NCBI GenBank assembly: GCA_902463235.1
Contig: CABQER010000012.1
Coordinates: 1 to 28,396 of the forward strand
Origin: an uncultured Faecalibacterium sp.
GTDB taxonomy: Bacteria; Bacillota; Clostridia; Oscillospirales; Ruminococcaceae
DNA length: 28,396 nt
Reading direction: 5' to 3'
Of this stretch, positions 14,937 to 23,371 are shown in pieces. The notes under the pieces were generated by a model. That model worked only from the letters and a program-made list of their open reading frames with translations. It was not told the origin of the DNA and ran no database searches. The translations under genes were made by a program, and so were the position numbers. Every line of letters starts with the position of its first letter. Positions within the stretch are counted from its first letter, which is position 1.

Positions 14937-15695
14937 ATGGTACATTTTGTGGGCGCCGGGCCCGGCGCACCGGATCTAATCACCCAGCGCGGCGCAGCAT
15001 TTTTACAGGCCGCAGACTGCATTATTTATGCGGGCAGTCTGGTCAACCCGGCGCTGCTGGGGCTGGCAAAGCCGGGCTGCACCATCTACAACAGCGCCGA
15101 GATGACGCTGGAACAGGTGCTGGATGTGATGCGCCGGATGGAAGCTGACGGCAAAACCACCGTGCGCCTGCACACCGGCGACCCCTGCCTGTACGGTGCG
15201 ATCCGGGAACAGATGGATGCGCTGGATGCAGACGGTATTTGTTACGATGACACCCCCGGTGTTTCCAGTTTTTGTGGCGCTGCCGCCGCGCTGAACGCCG
15301 AGTATACCCTGCCTACGGTCAGCCAGACGGTCATCATCACCCGCATGGAGGGACGCACCCCGGTACCGGAGCGGGAAAAGCTGGCAAGCCTTGCCGCACA
15401 CGGCGCGACCATGGTGATTTTCCTGTCCATCGGACTGATCGATAAGGTGCAGGCAGCGCTTTTGCAGGGTGCGTACACACCGGACACCCCCGCCGCCGTG
15501 GTGTACAAGGCCAGCTGGCCAGAAGAGAAAATCGTGCGGTGCACGGTCGGTTCTTTAGCTGAGAGCACCCGTGCAGCGGGCATTACCAAGACTGCGCTTA
15601 TCGTGGTGGGAAATTTTCTCGGCACGCAGTACGAGCGCAGCAAGCTGTACGACCCCGCCTTTACCACCGAGTTCCGCAAGGGAGACCCGGTATGA
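14937..15695 (+). CDS. cbiF: Cobalt-precorrin-4 C11-methyltransferase
   Basis: 252 aa, the usual size. SAM-dependent corrin methyltransferase of the tetrapyrrole methylase fold. GAGPGAPDLIT (6-16), the SAM-binding HTGDPCLYGAI (79-89), then PGVSSFCGAAAALNAEYTLP and SQTVIITRMEGRTPVP identify CbiF/CobM rather than the related CbiL or CbiH. It methylates C11 of cobalt-precorrin-4. Start choice: GGAAGGAG at 14921-14928 is 8 nt before ATG 14937 but only 2 nt before ATG 14931, which overlaps the cbiD stop; 14937 is preferred and the difference is two residues. The frame is open far upstream but that part overlaps cbiD and lacks family similarity. The stop overlaps cbiG by 4 nt. Confidence 0.95.
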   Translation: MVHFVGAGPGAPDLITQRGAAFLQAADCIIYAGSLVNPALLGLAKPGCTIYNSAEMTLEQVLDVMRRMEADGKTTVRLHTGDPCLYGAIREQMDALDADGICYDDTPGVSSFCGAAAALNAEYTLPTVSQTVIITRMEGRTPVPEREKLASLAAHGATMVIFLSIGLIDKVQAALLQGAYTPDTPAAVVYKASWPEEKIVRCTVGSLAESTRAAGITKTALIVVGNFLGTQYERSKLYDPAFTTEFRKGDPV

Positions 15696-16705
15696 CCCGC
15701 GCCTACCTTGCCTTTACGGAGACCGGCCTTGCGCTGGCAAAACGCCTTGCCGTCAGCCTGCCCGGCAGCGTTGCCCGGTGCGGGCAGGATGGCGCTTCTC
15801 TTGCCGAATGGACAAGCACGCAGTTTGTGCAGTCGGATGCACTGATATTTGTAGGCGCAGCGGGCATTGCAGTGCGGGCTATCGCGCCCCACTGCAAGAG
15901 CAAGACCACCGACCCGGCTGTGGTGGTGGTGGATGAATGCGGACGGTTTGCCGTGCCTATTCTGTCCGGGCATCTGGGCGGCGCGAACGATCTGGCGCGG
16001 GCAATTGCCGCTGTATGCGGGGCCGTGCCAGTAATCACCACCGCCACCGATGCCCACGGCATTTTTGCGGTGGACGAGTGGGCAAAGCACCAAAACTGCA
16101 TGGTACTGGAGCCGGAACGCATCAAACTGGTCAGCGGCAAATTACTGGCCGGGCAGTCGGTATATTACCGAGCTGATTTCCCGGTAACAGGCACTGTGCC
16201 CGCAGGGTTATTCCCCGCTGATACCCAGGAAAAAGCCGACTTTGCACTCACCCTTTGCCCCACCGGGCAGGCACTGCATCTTGTGCCGCGTATCGGGGTG
16301 CTGGGCATCGGCTGCAAGCGGGGCACAAGCGCCGAAACGCTGGAAGCTGCCTTTGCTGCCTTCTGCGCCCGGTACAGCTTTGCTGCGCAGGCAGTTACCA
16401 CCGCCGCAAGCATCGACCTGAAGAAGAACGAACCGGGCTTGCTGGCCTTTTGTCAGGCGCACGGCTGGCCGGTGCGTTTTTACTCTGCCGCACAGCTTCG
16501 CAGCGCGCCCGGGCAGTTCACTTCCTCCCCTTTTGTAAAGAGCGTGACCGGGGTGGACAATGTCTGTGAGCGGGCGGCGGTACTGGACGCAGACGGCAGC
16601 TTATTTTACCCGAAATTTGCCTGCAACGGCGTGACCTTTGCGCTGGCATGCAGGCCCTTTGCCCCGGACTGGAGGTGGCAGAATGATCGACATGATGGAA
16701 ATTGA
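15692..16705 (+). CDS. cbiG: Cobalt-precorrin-5A hydrolase
   Basis: 337 aa. Opens the delta-lactone of cobalt-precorrin-5A, losing the C20 carbon as acetaldehyde, in the anaerobic route. N-terminal and central domains: FVGAAGIAVRAIAPH (53-67), DPAVVVVDECGRFAVPILSGHLGGAN (about 74-99) and TTATDAHGIFAVDEWA. C-terminal domain: VLGIGCKRGTSAETLEAAF, then FCQAHGWPVRFYS and VCERAAVL. This is the standard CbiG arrangement at normal length. The start ATG overlaps the cbiF stop as ATGA. Its last 23 nt overlap the start of cbiH in another frame, so the C-terminal residues after about 328 are constrained by cbiH. CbiG is a marker of the oxygen-independent pathway. Confidence 0.94.
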   Translation: MTRAYLAFTETGLALAKRLAVSLPGSVARCGQDGASLAEWTSTQFVQSDALIFVGAAGIAVRAIAPHCKSKTTDPAVVVVDECGRFAVPILSGHLGGANDLARAIAAVCGAVPVITTATDAHGIFAVDEWAKHQNCMVLEPERIKLVSGKLLAGQSVYYRADFPVTGTVPAGLFPADTQEKADFALTLCPTGQALHLVPRIGVLGIGCKRGTSAETLEAAFAAFCARYSFAAQAVTTAASIDLKKNEPGLLAFCQAHGWPVRFYSAAQLRSAPGQFTSSPFVKSVTGVDNVCERAAVLDADGSLFYPKFACNGVTFALACRPFAPDWRWQNDRHDGN

Positions 16706-17450
16706 CATCGACCGTCCTGAGAAGGTAGTTTATGTCGTGGGGATTGGCCCCGGCGAGCCTTTTTATATGACCCAGCAGGCTGCGAACACACTGGAAAGCG
16801 TTGACGCTATCTGCGGGTATAAGGTCTATCTTGACCTCATCCGCGATGAATTCCCCTGCGAGGAATACTATGCCACCGGCATGACGCAGGAGCTTGACCG
16901 CTGCCGCTGGGCGCTGGAAAAAGCACGCACCGGCAAGCGGGTGGCGCTGGTCTGCTCCGGCGATGCCGGGGTGTACGGCATGGCAAGTCCCCTGCTGGAA
17001 CTTGCCCCGGACTACCCGGACGTTGCCGTGGACATCGTGCCTGGGCTGACCGCTGCCCTCAGCGGCGGGGCAGTGCTGGGCGCACCGCTGGCGCACGATT
17101 TCTGCGTCATTTCCCTTTCCGACCGGCTGACCCCGTGGGAGGTCATCGAAAGGCGGCTGACCTATGCCGCCATGGGGGATTTCTGCGTTGCGCTGTACAA
17201 TCCATCCTCCAAAGGCAGGCCGGACTATCTGGCAAAGGCGGTGCGCATCCTGCTGGAAAACGGCAAAAGCGCCGATACCGTCTGCGGCATCGTGCGCAAC
17301 ATCGGCCGGGAGGGGCAGACCGCCCGCGTCCTGTCCCTTGCACAGCTGGAACGCACTGCGGTAGATATGTTTACCACCGTGTACATCGGCAACGCCGCCA
17401 CAAAGCAGCTGGGCGGCAGAATGGTCACCCCGCGGGGGTACCGCAGATGA
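16683..17450 (+). CDS. cbiH: Cobalt-precorrin-3B C17-methyltransferase (ring contraction)
   Basis: 255 aa. Methylates C17 and contracts the macrocycle to the corrin ring, forming the lactone that CbiG opens. GIGPGEPFYMTQQA (20-33), the SAM loop CSGDAGVYGMASP (91-103), VPGLTAALSGGAVLGAPLAHDFCVISLSDRLTPW and the tail VYIGN are those of CobJ/CbiH. Start ATG 16683 has GGAGG at 16671-16675 with 7-nt spacing, inside the end of cbiG; the frame is open further upstream (first ATG 16638) but that extension is unlike the family. A MMEID start at 16692 is less likely. No C-terminal 4Fe-4S extension is present. The stop overlaps cbiJ by 4 nt. Confidence 0.94.
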   Translation: MIDMMEIDIDRPEKVVYVVGIGPGEPFYMTQQAANTLESVDAICGYKVYLDLIRDEFPCEEYYATGMTQELDRCRWALEKARTGKRVALVCSGDAGVYGMASPLLELAPDYPDVAVDIVPGLTAALSGGAVLGAPLAHDFCVISLSDRLTPWEVIERRLTYAAMGDFCVALYNPSSKGRPDYLAKAVRILLENGKSADTVCGIVRNIGREGQTARVLSLAQLERTAVDMFTTVYIGNAATKQLGGRMVTPRGYRR

Positions 17451-18184
17451 AGGCAGTGGTTTTCAGCGGCACGACCGAGGGACGGGTGTTCTCCCGGCAG
17501 CTGGCTGCGCTGGGCGCAGAGGTGCTGGTCAGCGTAGCCACCCCGCTGGGTGCGGAGGAGCAGGGCGAAGCGGACGGCATCTCCGTGCACTGCGGGCGGC
17601 TGACCACCGAAGAAATGACCGCCCTTTTGCAGGGCGCTGCCTTGTGTGTGGACGCCACCCACCCCTACGCGGTGGACGCCACCAAAAACATCCGGGCAGC
17701 GTGTGCAGCAGCCAGAGTGGAATACCACCGGCTGCTGCGGGCAGAAAGCCCGCTGCCTGCCGGGAGCATGGTGTTTGCCACCGTAGCCCACGCAGCCGCG
17801 TTTCTGGCCGGGTGCAGCGGCAATGTGCTGCTGGCTACCGGCGCAAAAGAGCTTGCCGCCTTTGCGGCGCTCAATCCGGAGCGGCTGTTCCCCCGGGTGC
17901 TGCCCACGCGGGAGGGCATTGCCGCCTGCGAAGCTGCCGGTATCCCGCACAAGAACATCATTGCCATGCAGGGGCCATTCAGCTATGCGCTGAACTGCGC
18001 CCTGATGAAGCAATTCTCCATTCGGTATCTGGTCACAAAGGACGGCGGCGCCGTGGGCGGCTTTGCCGAAAAGGCACAGGCCGCGCAGGACACCGGTGCA
18101 CAGCTGATCGTGGTGCGCCGCCCGGCTGAAAACGGACAAACTGCCGCACAAATTCTGGCACGCTGCAAGGAGGTTTTAGTATGA
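17447..18184 (+). CDS. cbiJ: Cobalt-precorrin-6A reductase
   Basis: 245 aa, typical length. NAD(P)H-dependent reduction of the macrocycle of cobalt-precorrin-6A. The N-terminal FSGTTEGR (6-13) nucleotide-binding motif, VDATHPYA (68-75), RLLRAESPLP, NVLLATGAKELAAF, RVLPT and the end LVTKDGGAVGGFAEKAQAA are characteristic of CobK/CbiJ. The ATG at 17447 overlaps the cbiH stop as ATGA. Upstream there is only a G-rich GGGGG as ribosome-binding site, so translation probably depends on coupling. An upstream in-frame ATG at 17135 would overlap cbiH entirely and was rejected. The stop overlaps the cbiET start by 4 nt. Confidence 0.94.
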   Translation: MKAVVFSGTTEGRVFSRQLAALGAEVLVSVATPLGAEEQGEADGISVHCGRLTTEEMTALLQGAALCVDATHPYAVDATKNIRAACAAARVEYHRLLRAESPLPAGSMVFATVAHAAAFLAGCSGNVLLATGAKELAAFAALNPERLFPRVLPTREGIAACEAAGIPHKNIIAMQGPFSYALNCALMKQFSIRYLVTKDGGAVGGFAEKAQAAQDTGAQLIVVRRPAENGQTAAQILARCKEVLV

Positions 18185-19377
18185 TCTCTCTGATCGGAAT
18201 GGGCTCCGGCTGCCCGGAAAGCCTGACCGTGCAAGGACTGGCTGCACTGCAAGGCGCAGGGCTCATTCTTGGGGCAAAGCGCCTGCTGGAGCATTTACCG
18301 GTGGGGTGTACTGATAACTGCAAAGCCGTGTATAAATCCGAGGAAATTCTTGCCTGTCTTGCCGCACAGCCAGATATCGACACCGCTGTTTTGTACAGCG
18401 GCGACACCGGGTTTTACTCCGGTGCGGCAAAGCTGTTACCCCTGCTGCGGGCCATGGGATACTCTGTCCGGGTGCTGCCCGGGCTTTCCAGCGTGCAGCT
18501 TTTAGCCGCCGCTGTGGGACGCCCTTGGCAGGACTGGAAGCTGGTATCGGCGCACGGCCGCGCCTGCGACCCGGTAGCCGAGGTTTTGGCGCATCCACAG
18601 GTGTTTTTCCTCACTGGCGGCGGGGATACCCCTGCCACCCTTTGCGCGAAGCTGACCGCCTCCGGGCTGGGCGCTGCCCACGCCCTTGTGGGCGAAAACC
18701 TTGGCACGCCGGTGGAAACCATCCGGTTTGGCCTTGCCCGGGAGCTGGCAGCGCAAAGCTTCGCACCGCTGAGCGTGCTACTCATCGAGCGGGAAGCCTT
18801 GCCGCCCCGCCGCACCCCCGGCCTGCCGGACGATGCTTTTATCCGGGGCGCTGTGCCTATGACAAAGCAGGAGGTGCGCGCCGCCGCGCTGGCAAAGCTG
18901 GCAGTCACCCCCACGGATACCCTATGGGACGTGGGCGCGGGCACCGGCAGCGTGAGCGTGGAACTGGCGCTTGCCGCCTCTGCCGGGCAGGTATATGCCG
19001 TGGAGTGTGACCCGGAAGCCTGTGCGCTCATCCAGAAAAACCGGGAGAAATTTGCAGCCTATAATCTGACCCTGATCGAGGGCAAAGCACCCGAAGCATT
19101 GGACGCGCTGCCCGCCCCGGATGCTGTATTCATCGGCGGCACAAAGGGCAATATGGACGCCGTTATAGACGTTGTGCTGCACAAAAATCCAGACGCGCGG
19201 CTGTGCATCGCCGCCATTGCGCTGGAAACGCTCAGCGCAGCCGTGGCTGCTCTGACTGCACACGGGCTTTCTGCCGAGGTGACCCAGATTGCGGTCAGCC
19301 GCACAAAAACGGCAGGCAGTCTGCACCTGCTGATGGCCAATAACCCAGTGTTTCTCATTACGGGGGCACGCACATGA
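18181..19377 (+). CDS. cbiET: Fused CbiE-CbiT: precorrin-6Y/7 methyltransferase and C15-methyltransferase/decarboxylase
   Basis: 398 aa, a CobL-like fusion. Residues 1 to about 205 are CbiE (C5 methylation; tetrapyrrole methylase fold): ISLIGMGSGCPESLT, LYSGDTGFYSG (71-81), LPGLSSVQLLAAAVGRPWQDW, FFLTGGGDTPATLC. Residues about 218-398 are CbiT (C15 methylation and decarboxylation; Rossmann fold): PMTKQEVRAAALAKL, SAM motif WDVGAGTGSVSVELA (249-263), AVECD, VFIGGTKGN. In Salmonella these are separate proteins; the fusion is common in many Clostridia and in aerobic CobL, so it is not novel. ATGA overlaps on both sides. Confidence 0.94.
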   Translation: MISLIGMGSGCPESLTVQGLAALQGAGLILGAKRLLEHLPVGCTDNCKAVYKSEEILACLAAQPDIDTAVLYSGDTGFYSGAAKLLPLLRAMGYSVRVLPGLSSVQLLAAAVGRPWQDWKLVSAHGRACDPVAEVLAHPQVFFLTGGGDTPATLCAKLTASGLGAAHALVGENLGTPVETIRFGLARELAAQSFAPLSVLLIEREALPPRRTPGLPDDAFIRGAVPMTKQEVRAAALAKLAVTPTDTLWDVGAGTGSVSVELALAASAGQVYAVECDPEACALIQKNREKFAAYNLTLIEGKAPEALDALPAPDAVFIGGTKGNMDAVIDVVLHKNPDARLCIAAIALETLSAAVAALTAHGLSAEVTQIAVSRTKTAGSLHLLMANNPVFLITGART

Positions 19378-20714
19378 TGCAGTTTCTCATCGCCGCGCCG
19401 CGCTCCGGCAGCGGCAAGACCACTGTTACCTGTGCAGTGCTTACCGCCTTGCAGCGGCGCGGGGCTGAACCCTGCGCCTTCAAATGCGGGCCGGACTACA
19501 TCGACCCCATGTTCCACCGCAGCGCGCTGGGGGTAGAAAGCCACAACTTAGACCTCTACCTCTCCGCCCCGGATACGGTGCGCACACTTTACGCCCGCTA
19601 CGCCGCCGGGCATGGCGCTGCCGTATGCGAGGGTGCCATGGGCTTTTACGATGGGCAGGGGCTGACCACACGCGCAAGTGCATGGGAACTGGCCGACACG
19701 CTTGCTCTGCCGGTGCTCCTGGTAGTGCAGCCAAAAGGGACAAGCATCACCCTTGCCGCCGAGCTGCGGGGGCTTTTGCAGTTCCGCACGCCCAGCTATA
19801 TCGTGGGCATTCTGCTCAATGATTGCTCCGAAGCTTTGTACAAAACGCTGTGCCCAATGCTGGAAGCCGAGACCGGTCTGCCGGTGGTGGGGTATCTGCC
19901 CCATCTGCCGGGGTGCGCCATCGAGAGCCGCCACCTCGGGCTGAAAACCGCCGGGGAGATCGTAGACTTACAGCAAAAACTGGGGCAATTAGCCGATGCC
20001 CTTGTACTGGACTGGGCACAGCTGGCAGCACTGACCGACCGCCCTGCCCCGGCTGCGCCGCCGCTTGCCGCACCGTGCGCACCCGCCGTCCGCATTGCTG
20101 TGGCGCGGGACGAAGCCTTCTGCTTTGCCTACGCCGAAACACTGGACGCCTTGCGGGACGCGGGTGCGGAACTTGAGTTTTTCAGTCCGCTGCGGGACGC
20201 AGCCCTGCCGGAAAATATCGGCGGGCTGTACCTGCCCGGGGGCTACCCGGAGCTGTACGCCCGGCAGCTGAGCGAGAACTGCGCCCTGCGTGCTGCCGTC
20301 CGGGACGCTGTGCAAGAGGGTCTGCCCACCGCTGCCGAGTGCGGCGGCTTTCTGTATTTGGGGCAGGCGCTGGAGGGCACGGACGGCAAGGTTTACCCCA
20401 TGGCGGGTGTACTGCCGGGCAGCGGGCACAACGCCGGGCGGCTGGTGCGCTTTGGCTATGCCGCCATGACAGCAAAGGCCGACAGTATGCTTTTCCACGC
20501 CGGAGAAACGCTGCCCATCCATGAATTCCACCACTGGGATTCCTCCGAAAACGGTACAGACTTTTCTGTGTGCAAAGCCGAAAAAAGACAGTGGGAATGC
20601 GGTTTTGCAAACGCGCATTTGTATGCTGGTTTCCCGCATCTTTACTGGGCGGGCACTGCCCTGCCCCGCCGCTTTGTGCAGGCGGCACAGCACTTTTTGA
20701 AACACAAAGGATGA
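19374..20714 (+). CDS. cbiA: Cobyrinate a,c-diamide synthase
   Basis: 446 aa. ATP- and glutamine-dependent amidation of the a and c carboxylates of cobyrinate. The N-terminal synthetase domain has the P-loop APRSGSGKTT (8-17), KCGPDYIDPMFH (37-48) and VCEGAMGFYDG (84-94). The C-terminal class I glutamine amidotransferase-like domain has LPGGYPELYA (287-296), the nucleophile Cys323 in AECGGFLYLG, and NAHLYAGFPHLYW near the end. Length is that of the family (about 455). ATG 19374 overlaps the cbiET stop (ATGA); the next ATG at 19377 is also possible. The stop overlaps or abuts the cobT start. Confidence 0.95.
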   Translation: MMQFLIAAPRSGSGKTTVTCAVLTALQRRGAEPCAFKCGPDYIDPMFHRSALGVESHNLDLYLSAPDTVRTLYARYAAGHGAAVCEGAMGFYDGQGLTTRASAWELADTLALPVLLVVQPKGTSITLAAELRGLLQFRTPSYIVGILLNDCSEALYKTLCPMLEAETGLPVVGYLPHLPGCAIESRHLGLKTAGEIVDLQQKLGQLADALVLDWAQLAALTDRPAPAAPPLAAPCAPAVRIAVARDEAFCFAYAETLDALRDAGAELEFFSPLRDAALPENIGGLYLPGGYPELYARQLSENCALRAAVRDAVQEGLPTAAECGGFLYLGQALEGTDGKVYPMAGVLPGSGHNAGRLVRFGYAAMTAKADSMLFHAGETLPIHEFHHWDSSENGTDFSVCKAEKRQWECGFANAHLYAGFPHLYWAGTALPRRFVQAAQHFLKHKG

Positions 20715-20719
20715 CGAAA

Positions 20720-21784
20720 ATGACCGAAGCTGAACTGATGCAGTTGCTTGCTGCCATCACCCCGCCGGACGACGCTGCCCGTGCTGCCGCCCATGCCCAC
20801 TGGGCAAGCCTTGCCAAACCCTTGGGCGGGTTAGGCGCACTGGAGACCCTGCTGGAGGACGCCGCCGCGCTGACCGGCACGGCGCAGTTTGATTTTTCCC
20901 GCCGGGCGGTGGCGGTGCTCTGCGCGGACAATGGCGTGGTGGCGCAGGGCGTAAGCCAGACCGACCAGAGCGTGACCCGCACCGTAGCCGAAAACCTTGC
21001 CGCGCGACGCACCAGCGTCTGCCGGATGGCGCAGGCGGCGCACTGCGATGTGCTGCCGGTGGATATGGGCATCGCCGGTGCGCCGGTGCCCGGCGTGCGG
21101 AACTGCCGCGTTGCCGCCGGAACTGCGGACTTTACCAAAGGCCCTGCCATGACCCGCGCCGAGGCGGTGGAGGCCATAGCCCGGGGCATTTCCCTGACCC
21201 GGCAGCTTGCCGCCGAGGGCTACGGGCTGGTGGCTACCGGCGAGATGGGCATTGGCAACACCACCACCTCCAGCGCCGTGGCTGCCGTGCTGCTGGCACA
21301 GCCGGTGCAGACCATGACCGGGCGTGGTGCGGGGCTTTCCGATGCAGGGCTTGCCCGTAAGGCAGACGCCATCCGGCGCGGCATCGCTTGCAACACCCCC
21401 GACCCTGATGACGCCTTGGACGTACTGAGCAAGCTGGGCGGCTTTGATATCGCCGGGCTGTGCGGGATGTTTTTGGGCGGTGCGCTGGCGGGCGTTCCCG
21501 TGCTGATGGACGGTTTCATCAGCGGGGTGGCGGCGCTGTGCGCCGTGCGGCTGTGCCCGGCAGCGGCAAAGGCCGTGTTTGCCAGCCACTGCTCCACAGA
21601 GCCTGCCGCCCGGCTGGTACTGGAAGCGCTGGGCAAAACTCCCCTGCTTACCGCCGGGCTGCATCTGGGCGAGGGCACCGGCGCAGTAGCCAGCATCCCG
21701 CTGTGGGACATGGCGCTGGCGGTGTACGAGGGGTGCTATTCCTTTGCGGAGGGCGGCATTGCGCCGTATACGCCCCAATGCTGA
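20720..21784 (+). CDS. cobT: Nicotinate-nucleotide--dimethylbenzimidazole phosphoribosyltransferase
   Basis: 354 aa, matching the roughly 356-residue Salmonella enzyme. Transfers phosphoribose from NaMN to the lower-ligand base, giving alpha-ribazole phosphate. Motifs: LAKPLGGLGALE (31-42), CADNGVVAQGVSQ, GEMGIGNTTTSSA (174-186), LCGMFLGGALAGVPVLMDGF, and HLGEGTGA with the catalytic Glu318. Two starts are possible: ATG 20711 overlaps the cbiA stop, but the AAAGG at 20706-20710 touches it; ATG 20720 gives 9-nt spacing and is preferred. The frame extends upstream into cbiA without family similarity. No bluB or bza genes are present, so the base must be imported or made elsewhere. Its last 7 nt overlap cobU. 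Confidence 0.94.
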   Translation: MTEAELMQLLAAITPPDDAARAAAHAHWASLAKPLGGLGALETLLEDAAALTGTAQFDFSRRAVAVLCADNGVVAQGVSQTDQSVTRTVAENLAARRTSVCRMAQAAHCDVLPVDMGIAGAPVPGVRNCRVAAGTADFTKGPAMTRAEAVEAIARGISLTRQLAAEGYGLVATGEMGIGNTTTSSAVAAVLLAQPVQTMTGRGAGLSDAGLARKADAIRRGIACNTPDPDDALDVLSKLGGFDIAGLCGMFLGGALAGVPVLMDGFISGVAALCAVRLCPAAAKAVFASHCSTEPAARLVLEALGKTPLLTAGLHLGEGTGAVASIPLWDMALAVYEGCYSFAEGGIAPYTPQC

Positions 21785-22299
21785 CGCTGGTGCTGGGCGG
21801 CGCTGCCAGCGGCAAAAGTGAATATGCCGAAACCCTTGTGCTGCGCAGTACTTTGCCGCGCTACTATCTGGCCACCATGCAGGTGTGGGATGCCGAGTGC
21901 GCCGCTCGGGTGGAAAAGCACCGCAAAATGCGCGCCGCAAAGCAGTTTGAGACCATCGAATGCCCGCTGCATTTAGAGACGGTGCATCTACCCCGCAGGG
22001 GTACGGCGCTGCTGGAGGACTTGGGCAACCTGACCGCAAACGAACTGTACGACCCCTCCGGGGCGGGCGATGCCGCCGCCGAGCACATTTTGCAGGGGCT
22101 GGACGCCCTTGCCGCGCAGTGCGAAAACCTTATTGTTGTTTCCAACGAGGTGTTCAACGGCGGCGCGGACTATGCCGGGGACACCCGCCGCTATCTGCTG
22201 GCGCTGGCACAGGTAAACAACGCCCTTGCCGCCCGTGCGGATGCCGTGGTGCGGGTGGTGTGCGGCGTCCCTGTCTACTATAAAGGAGTGGAAAAATGA
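21778..22299 (+). CDS. cobU: Adenosylcobinamide kinase / adenosylcobinamide-phosphate guanylyltransferase
   Basis: 173 aa, normal CobU length (about 180). Family role: phosphorylates adenosylcobinamide and then attaches GMP through a His-guanylate intermediate. P-loop GGAASGKS (7-14); His48 in RVEKHRKMR, followed by FETIECP, corresponds to the guanylylated His of CobU. SNEV is present (122-125), but the loop that usually reads G-x-G-I-V-P is replaced by FNGGADYAGDT. The C-terminus VVRVVCGVPVYYKG is normal. The frame extends upstream within cobT but only the part from ATG 21778 matches the family. A second, short CobU-like gene lies at 23045 and keeps the loop that is missing here. The stop overlaps cobS by 4 nt. 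Confidence 0.9.
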   Translation: MLTLVLGGAASGKSEYAETLVLRSTLPRYYLATMQVWDAECAARVEKHRKMRAAKQFETIECPLHLETVHLPRRGTALLEDLGNLTANELYDPSGAGDAAAEHILQGLDALAAQCENLIVVSNEVFNGGADYAGDTRRYLLALAQVNNALAARADAVVRVVCGVPVYYKGVEK

Positions 22300-23048
22300 T
22301 CGTTTTGCAGACCATCGCGGTGGCTTTTGCCATGTTTTCGGCGGTGCCGGTGCCGCAGTTTGGGTGGAACGAAAAGAATATGCGGTACGCGCTGTGCGCC
22401 TTTCCGCTGGTGGGGCTTTTATGCGGGGCGCTGTGGTGCGTGTGCGGGGTGCTGCCCCTGCCTGCCCCGGCGCGGGCGGCTGGGTTCTGCCTTGTGCCGG
22501 TTTGGGTGACCGGCGGCATCCATCTGGACGGCTATGCCGACACCTGCGACGCCCTTGCCAGTTACGGCGACCGGGAAAAGAAACTGGAAATTTTAAAAGA
22601 CCCGCACTGCGGTGCCTTTGCGGTCATCCGGCTGTGCAGCTATTTTGCGGCTTACCTCTGCCTTGCCGCCTGCGTGCAGTTCACCCCCCGGGTGGGCGCG
22701 CTGTGGACGCTGGCGCTGGTGCTGGAGCGGGCACTTTCCGGCCTTGCGGTGGCGGCCTTTCCCATGGCCAAAAACACCGGCCTTGCCCACACCTTTGCCA
22801 CTGCCGCCGACCGCACCGCCGTGCGCAATGTGCTGGCAGTGCTGGCGGTGCTGCTTTGCGGTGCGCTGCTGGTTTTAGGCGGCGGGGCACTGGCCGCTGT
22901 TGCAATTTTGCTGTTTTTGTGGTATCACCATGTAGCCGTACAGCAGCTGGGCGGCATTACCGGCGATTTGGCCGGGTGGTTTTTGCAAAAGACTGAGCTG
23001 TGGATGCTGGCGGCGCTGTGCGCCTGCCAATGGGGAGGGCTGTTATGA
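22296..23048 (+). CDS. cobS: Adenosylcobinamide-GDP ribazoletransferase (cobalamin synthase)
   Basis: 250 aa integral membrane enzyme, close to the roughly 247 aa of Salmonella CobS. Joins adenosylcobinamide-GDP with alpha-ribazole (phosphate), the last assembly step. Conserved Asp-rich motif GGIHLDGYADTCDA (73-86) and LEILKDPHCGAFAV (98-111) bind Mg2+ and substrate. Several hydrophobic segments are seen, at about 33-70, 105-125 and 170-235, the latter ending in a GGITGDLAGW motif (about 218-227). Most CobS proteins carry a similar GG-x-TGD-x-x-G motif near the C-terminus. ATG overlaps the cobU stop (ATGA) and its stop overlaps the next gene likewise. Confidence 0.94.
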   Translation: MIVLQTIAVAFAMFSAVPVPQFGWNEKNMRYALCAFPLVGLLCGALWCVCGVLPLPAPARAAGFCLVPVWVTGGIHLDGYADTCDALASYGDREKKLEILKDPHCGAFAVIRLCSYFAAYLCLAACVQFTPRVGALWTLALVLERALSGLAVAAFPMAKNTGLAHTFATAADRTAVRNVLAVLAVLLCGALLVLGGGALAAVAILLFLWYHHVAVQQLGGITGDLAGWFLQKTELWMLAALCACQWGGLL

Positions 23049-23371
23049 TCTTGATCACCGGGCCGCTGTACAGCGGCAAACGCACCTTTGCCCGCACCCT
23101 GCCCGGCCGCTGCATCGCGGATGCGCAGCAGCTTGCCGCCGGGTGCAAAAATAACGCTGAACTTGAGAAACTCGCGGACAAATTATCCGCTTATGATATC
23201 GTGCTGTCCACCGAGGTGGGCGGCGGTGTGGTGCCCATAGACCCGGCCGAGCGTGCCGCGCGGGAAAACGCCGGGCGGCTGGCCTGTATGCTGGCGGCAC
23301 GCGCCAAGTGTGTGGTGCAGATGTTCTGCGGCATCCCCACCGTTTTGAAAGGAGAATTGCCGGAATGCTGA
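23045..23371 (+). CDS. Short CobU-like P-loop protein
   Basis: 108 aa. P-loop GPLYSGKRT (6-14), then LSTEVGGGVVPIDPAERAAR (54-73), which is the G-x-G-V-V-P loop and following Arg-rich helix of CobU, then AGRLACMLAARAKCVVQMFCGIPTVLKG (76-103), the CobU C-terminus. The segment between P-loop and EVG is shortened by about 70 residues relative to CobU, so the guanylylated-His region (H-x-x-x-R, W-x-T-I-E) is absent. It may keep only kinase or nucleotide-binding ability, or act together with the full-length CobU. The frame is intact, with ATGA coupling to cobS upstream and a 7-nt overlap with the phosphatase gene downstream, which argues against a decayed remnant. Confidence 0.8.
   Translation: MILITGPLYSGKRTFARTLPGRCIADAQQLAAGCKNNAELEKLADKLSAYDIVLSTEVGGGVVPIDPAERAARENAGRLACMLAARAKCVVQMFCGIPTVLKGELPEC

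Noticed and set aside
18181..19377. CbiE-CbiT fusion as a novel architecture
   Set aside because: This fusion is widespread (CobL and many clostridial CbiET), so it is described but not counted as a finding.
20831..22039. 402-codon minus-strand frame opposite cobT and cobU
   Set aside because: Composition typical of a shadow frame; the opposite strand carries two conserved enzymes.
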